Shown here piece after piece: positions 61,363 to 64,000 of a stretch of 64,000 bases of DNA. The translations under genes were made by a program, and so were the position numbers. The stretch's first letter is position 1. Every line of letters begins with the position of its first letter. This stretch comes from Roseomonas nitratireducens (GTDB lineage Bacteria; Pseudomonadota; Alphaproteobacteria; Acetobacterales; Acetobacteraceae), in contig NZ_JAGIYZ010000008.1 of assembly GCF_017813355.1 (NCBI RefSeq), forward strand, positions 121,808 to 185,807, read 5' to 3'. Below the pieces are notes generated by a model. The model searched no databases and was not told the DNA's origin. It saw only the letters and a program-made list of their open reading frames with translations.

Positions 61363-61820
61363 TGCCGCCCGATCTGCGCGACCCGTCCGTCACGGCCGCG
61401 CAGGTCGTCGCCGCGCTGGATCTCCGCCCGCATCCCGAAGGCGGGCATTACCGGGAGATCTGGCGCGACGCGCCGGCGGACGGCTCGCGCGGGGCGGGGA
61501 CCGCGATCTACTTCCTGCTCGCGGCCGATGAGTTCAGCCACTGGCATCGCGTGGACGCGGCGGAATGCTGGCACTGGTACGCCGGCGGGCCGCTCGCGCT
61601 GTCGCTGTCGCCCGATGGGCACGACGCGCAGGCGGTGCATCTGGGCCCCGACCTGTCGCGCCACCAGCGGCCCTTCGCCGTCGTGCCCAAGGGCTGGTGG
61701 CAGGGCGCCGTCTCGCTCGGGCGCTGGACGCTGGTGGGCTGCACCGTAAGCCCCGCCTTCGACTTCGCGGGGTTCGAGCTGGCGGCGCCGGACTGGCGCC
61801 CGACGCCGCGCAGCACCTGA
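61362..61820 (+). CDS. Cupin superfamily protein (DUF985)
   Basis: This 152-residue cupin_5/DUF985 protein has LRPHPEGGHYREIWRDAP near the start, WHRVDAAECWHWYAGGPL and a PKGWWQGAVSLG strand. His and Glu in these could hold metal. Function is unknown. Its ATG overlaps the GST stop (TGATG), and it ends four bases from the convergent binding-protein gene. Confidence 0.9.
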   Translation: MPPDLRDPSVTAAQVVAALDLRPHPEGGHYREIWRDAPADGSRGAGTAIYFLLAADEFSHWHRVDAAECWHWYAGGPLALSLSPDGHDAQAVHLGPDLSRHQRPFAVVPKGWWQGAVSLGRWTLVGCTVSPAFDFAGFELAAPDWRPTPRST

Positions 61821-61824
61821 CCGT

Positions 61825-62862
61825 TCAGCGCATCGGAAGCGCGTAGATCAACCCGCCATTGGTGTGCAGGTTGTTCGGCCCGCGCGGCAGCGCGACCGGC
61901 GTGTTCTCGCCCATCGTCCGCTCGTAGAGCTCGCCGTAGTTCCCGATGGCGCGGATCGCGTTGTAGGCCCAGGCCGGGTCGAGCTTCAGCGACTGGCCCA
62001 GTTCCGGCGTGACGCCCAGCAGGCGGCGCGTGTTCGGGTTGACGCTGGTGCGGCGCATCTCCTCGGCATTGGCGCGGGTGATGCCCTGCTCCTCCGCCTC
62101 GATCACCGCGGTCGTGTACCAGCGGACGATGTCGTACCAGTTGTCGTCGCCGCGGCGGATGTAGGCGCCGTAGGGCTCCTTGCTGAAGCGCTCCGGCAGG
62201 ATGGTCCATTCGCGCGGGTTGGGCATCGACGACCGCACGCCGGCGAGCTGCGAGGCATCCGTGCCGAAGCTGTCGCAGCGCCCGGCGACGAGGGCCGCCT
62301 GCGCCTGGTCCGTCCGCTCGAACACCACCGGCTGGAAGCGCACATTGACGGAACGGAAGTAGTCCGCCGTCACCTGCTCGTTCGTCGTGCCCTGGATCAG
62401 GCAGATTGTCGCGCCGCCCATGTCGCGCACGCGCGTGACGCCGGCATTGGCGCGCACCATGAAGCCGTGCCCGTCGTAGAAATAGGTCGTGACGTGGCGC
62501 AGCCCGAGCGTCGTGTCGCGCAGCATGGTCTGGGTCGAGGTGCGGAACAGCACGTCGATCTCGCCCGAGCCCAGCGCGGTGAAGCGCGTGGAGGACGACA
62601 GCGGGATGAAGCGCACCTTGGACGGGTCGTTGAAGATCGCCGCCGCCAGGCCGCGGCACAGGTCGACATCCATCCCCTGCCATTCGCCGCGGCTGTCGGG
62701 CAGCGCGAAGCCGGCGACGCCGGTGTGGATGCCGCAGTTCAGGTTGCCGCGCGCGCGGATCGCATCGAGCGTCGGGCTCGGGATGTTCGTCTGCGCCGCC
62801 GCCGTGCCGGCGAGCGTCACGCAGAAGGCGGCGGCCGCGGCCGCCAGGCCTCGTCTCATCAT
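61825..62862 (-). CDS. Amino-acid ABC transporter substrate-binding protein (AapJ-like)
   Basis: This 345-residue SBP_bac_3 protein has a signal peptide ending GTAAAQ. It shows TLDAIRARGNLNCGIHTGVAGFALPDSRGEWQGMDVDLCRGLAAAIF, the general L-amino-acid (AapJ/BztA) start. DVLFRTSTQTMLRDTTLGL and FVP-like YDGHGFMVRANAG also match. No AapQMP permease or ATPase genes are next to it in the window. It is divergent from the SDR gene, with 108 bases between them. Confidence 0.9.
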   Translation of the reverse strand: MMRRGLAAAAAAFCVTLAGTAAAQTNIPSPTLDAIRARGNLNCGIHTGVAGFALPDSRGEWQGMDVDLCRGLAAAIFNDPSKVRFIPLSSSTRFTALGSGEIDVLFRTSTQTMLRDTTLGLRHVTTYFYDGHGFMVRANAGVTRVRDMGGATICLIQGTTNEQVTADYFRSVNVRFQPVVFERTDQAQAALVAGRCDSFGTDASQLAGVRSSMPNPREWTILPERFSKEPYGAYIRRGDDNWYDIVRWYTTAVIEAEEQGITRANAEEMRRTSVNPNTRRLLGVTPELGQSLKLDPAWAYNAIRAIGNYGELYERTMGENTPVALPRGPNNLHTNGGLIYALPMR

Positions 62863-62970
62863 GTTCGGTTGCCTCTCTGTTGTCGGGTCCCGGACGGATC
62901 GTCGCCAGAGCCGGATGGACGAGTCAACGTTTCCGGATTGTCATGCGCGGCGAGGACAAGGAGGAAACAC

Positions 62971-63723
62971 ATGCAGGACCGCTTCGCCGGCTATCCCAGC
63001 CTGTCGCGCCGCGCCGTGCTCGTGACCGGCGGCGCGTCGGGCATCGGCGCGTCGATCGTCGCGCATTTCGCGCGCCAGGGATCGCGCGTCGCCTTCCTCG
63101 ACTTCGACGAGGCGGCGGGGTCGCGCGTGGCGGAGGCGACCGGCGCGCAGTTCCTGCCCTGCGACCTGCGCGACATCGCCGCCCTGCGCGCGGCGGTGGC
63201 CGAGGCCGGCTCGCGCATCGGCGACATTACCGTGCTGGTCAACAACGCCGCGCGCGACGACCGCCACGCGCTCGAGACGGTGGAGCCCGACTACTGGGAC
63301 GAACGGATCGCGACCAACCTCCGCCACCAGTTCTTCTGCGCCCAGGCGGTGGTGCCGATGATGCGCCGCGCCGGCGGCGGGTCGATCGTCAATCTCGGCT
63401 CGGTGTCCTGGATCAACCGCACCGGCGGCATGCCGGCCTATACGGCGGCCAAGGCGGGGGTGCGGGGGCTGACGCGCGGGCTCGCCCGCGACCTCGGCCC
63501 CGACCGCATCCGGGTGAACGAGGTGGTGCCCGGCTGGGTCATCACGGAGCGGCAGCGCAGCCTGTGGCTGACCCCGGAGGCGGATGCCGACCGCGACCGC
63601 CGCCAATGCCTCAAGGGCCACCTTCACCCCGACGACATCGCGCGGATGGTGCTGTGGCTCGCCGCCGACGACAGCGCGATGGTGACGGCGCAGTCCTTCA
63701 CGGTGGATGCGGGCGGAAGCTGA
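62971..63723 (+). CDS. Short-chain dehydrogenase/reductase
   Basis: This 250-residue NAD(P)-dependent SDR has the cofactor motif TGGASGIGAS, the NNAARDD stretch, the catalytic Ser in LGSVSWIN and the Tyr-Lys pair in YTAAKAGVRGLTRGL. The Asp in FLDFDE after the second strand suggests NAD rather than NADP. A strong AAGGAGG site precedes the ATG. The substrate is unknown. Confidence 0.92.
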   Translation: MQDRFAGYPSLSRRAVLVTGGASGIGASIVAHFARQGSRVAFLDFDEAAGSRVAEATGAQFLPCDLRDIAALRAAVAEAGSRIGDITVLVNNAARDDRHALETVEPDYWDERIATNLRHQFFCAQAVVPMMRRAGGGSIVNLGSVSWINRTGGMPAYTAAKAGVRGLTRGLARDLGPDRIRVNEVVPGWVITERQRSLWLTPEADADRDRRQCLKGHLHPDDIARMVLWLAADDSAMVTAQSFTVDAGGS

Positions 63724-63746
63724 ACCCCGCGGCGCCGGGCGGGCGC

Positions 63747-63861
63747 TACAGCACTATCCGATCACACTGAGTCAGTGTGCTCGGATTTCGTGCTGTAGAA
63801 TCAATGGTTTCTAGAGCAAGAAATCCGATCAGCCGTTTCCGGCTGATCGGATATCGCTCTA
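63747..63861. repeat. Two-hairpin dispersed element (family R2, copy B, inverted)
   Basis: Hairpin 1: TACAGCAC/GTGCTGTA (63747-63754 with 63790-63797), then ATCCGA/TCGGAT and CACACTG/CAGTGTG. A short TAGAA...TTCTA linker follows. Hairpin 2: TAGAGC/GCTCTA (63812-63817 with 63856-63861) and the 12-bp stem ATCCGATCAGCC/GGCTGATCGGAT (63823-63834 with 63841-63852). It is the reverse-complement arrangement of 34263-34374. The last three bases, CTA, are also the stop codon of the adjacent minus-strand gene. Confidence 0.85.
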
Positions 63862-64000
63862 CCCGCGCGGCGGCCGCGCCGCACCCCGGCCCGCATCGAA
63901 GCCGAGGAAGCCCACATCCGGCCGCGGCGCGCCGCCGTCATTGGCGAACAGGCGCGGGCGCGTCGCCGGCGCGGGCCCGCGCTGCCCGCCGGGGCGCCCG
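63859..64000 (-). CDS. C-terminal fragment of an unknown protein, cut by window edge
   Basis: A minus-strand frame is open from the window edge to a TAG at 63861-63859. About 46 residues are visible, Pro/Gly/Arg-rich, ending LFANDGGAPRPDVGFLGFDAG then a basic tail. The LGFD-type ending is protein-like, but I cannot name the family. The stop codon lies in the outer stem of the repeat element. Coding status is only likely. Confidence 0.45.
   Translation of the reverse strand, partial: GRPGGQRGPAPATRPRLFANDGGAPRPDVGFLGFDAGRGAARPPRG

Overview
The window is a GC-rich (roughly 70% or more by eye) chromosomal segment from a free-living aerobic alphaproteobacterium. The best guess is an Acetobacteraceae/Roseomonas-like member of the Rhodospirillales. 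This placement is an inference from four orphan Bug/TctC-type binding proteins, a GlnK-AmtB pair, a class II UbiH-type hydroxylase, a DevBCA-type exporter and the codon style. There is no rRNA or other phylogenetic marker here. Genes are packed tightly with many ATGA/TGATG overlaps, and I see no transposase, integrase, CRISPR array or prophage block.

Layout. 1-4.6 kb: the 3' end of a respiratory nitrate reductase operon (narJ partial, narI), continuing into a PpiC foldase, a hemerythrin-like protein, a beta-carbonic anhydrase and an Hsp70-like ATPase. 4.7-5.2 kb: an AT-hook/zinc-ribbon protein on the other strand. 5.7-12.1 kb: one ABC transporter operon with three tandem paralogous periplasmic binding proteins, a fused double permease and one ATPase. 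12.1-18.1 kb: an AraC regulator, two exported proteins, a GlcG/HbpS-like protein, a formamidase-like enzyme and a DUF2786/HExxH gene pair. A tRNA-Gly(GCC) follows on the minus strand.

18.4-26.7 kb: two Bug proteins, a ProX-type tRNA editing protein, a YbbN/CnoX-like chaperone-thioredoxin with Lon-N, Trm112 and DUF971 neighbours, an epoxide hydrolase-like enzyme and an acyl-CoA ligase. 27-30 kb: a ubiquinone-type hydroxylase and glnK-amtB behind a sigma-54-like promoter. 30-36.6 kb: a response regulator without a kinase, ribA, an L,D-transpeptidase, a glycosyltransferase and a second formamidase-like enzyme. 36.6-41.3 kb: CorA, the methionine-salvage cluster mtnBDC, TatA and TerC. 41.3-52.9 kb: two more Bug proteins, two lipoproteins, a peptide-type binding protein, a chemoreceptor, a DUF35/thiolase pair, a ModA-like protein and an M3 peptidase. 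53-56.8 kb: a TetR regulator with a double operator driving a DevBCA-type export operon. 57-64 kb: a hypothetical protein, an orphan Gp5-like baseplate OB domain, a methyltransferase/gloB divergent pair, GST and cupin genes, an amino-acid binding protein, an SDR and a truncated gene at the edge.

The least explained signal is non-coding. I see three separate families of structured intergenic repeats. (i) A two-hairpin element occurs at 34.3 kb and, inverted, at 63.8 kb, with compensatory base changes in its stems. (ii) A family of about 130-140 bp units occurs as tandem pairs at 26.8 kb and, inverted, at 57 kb, both times between convergent gene ends. (iii) A palindrome plus GAAA-tetraloop unit occurs at 34.4, 35.5 and 55.9-56.1 kb. 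At the last site two copies form a large inverted repeat that splits devC from devA. Copies of family iii sit directly against two start codons that lack any visible Shine-Dalgarno sequence.
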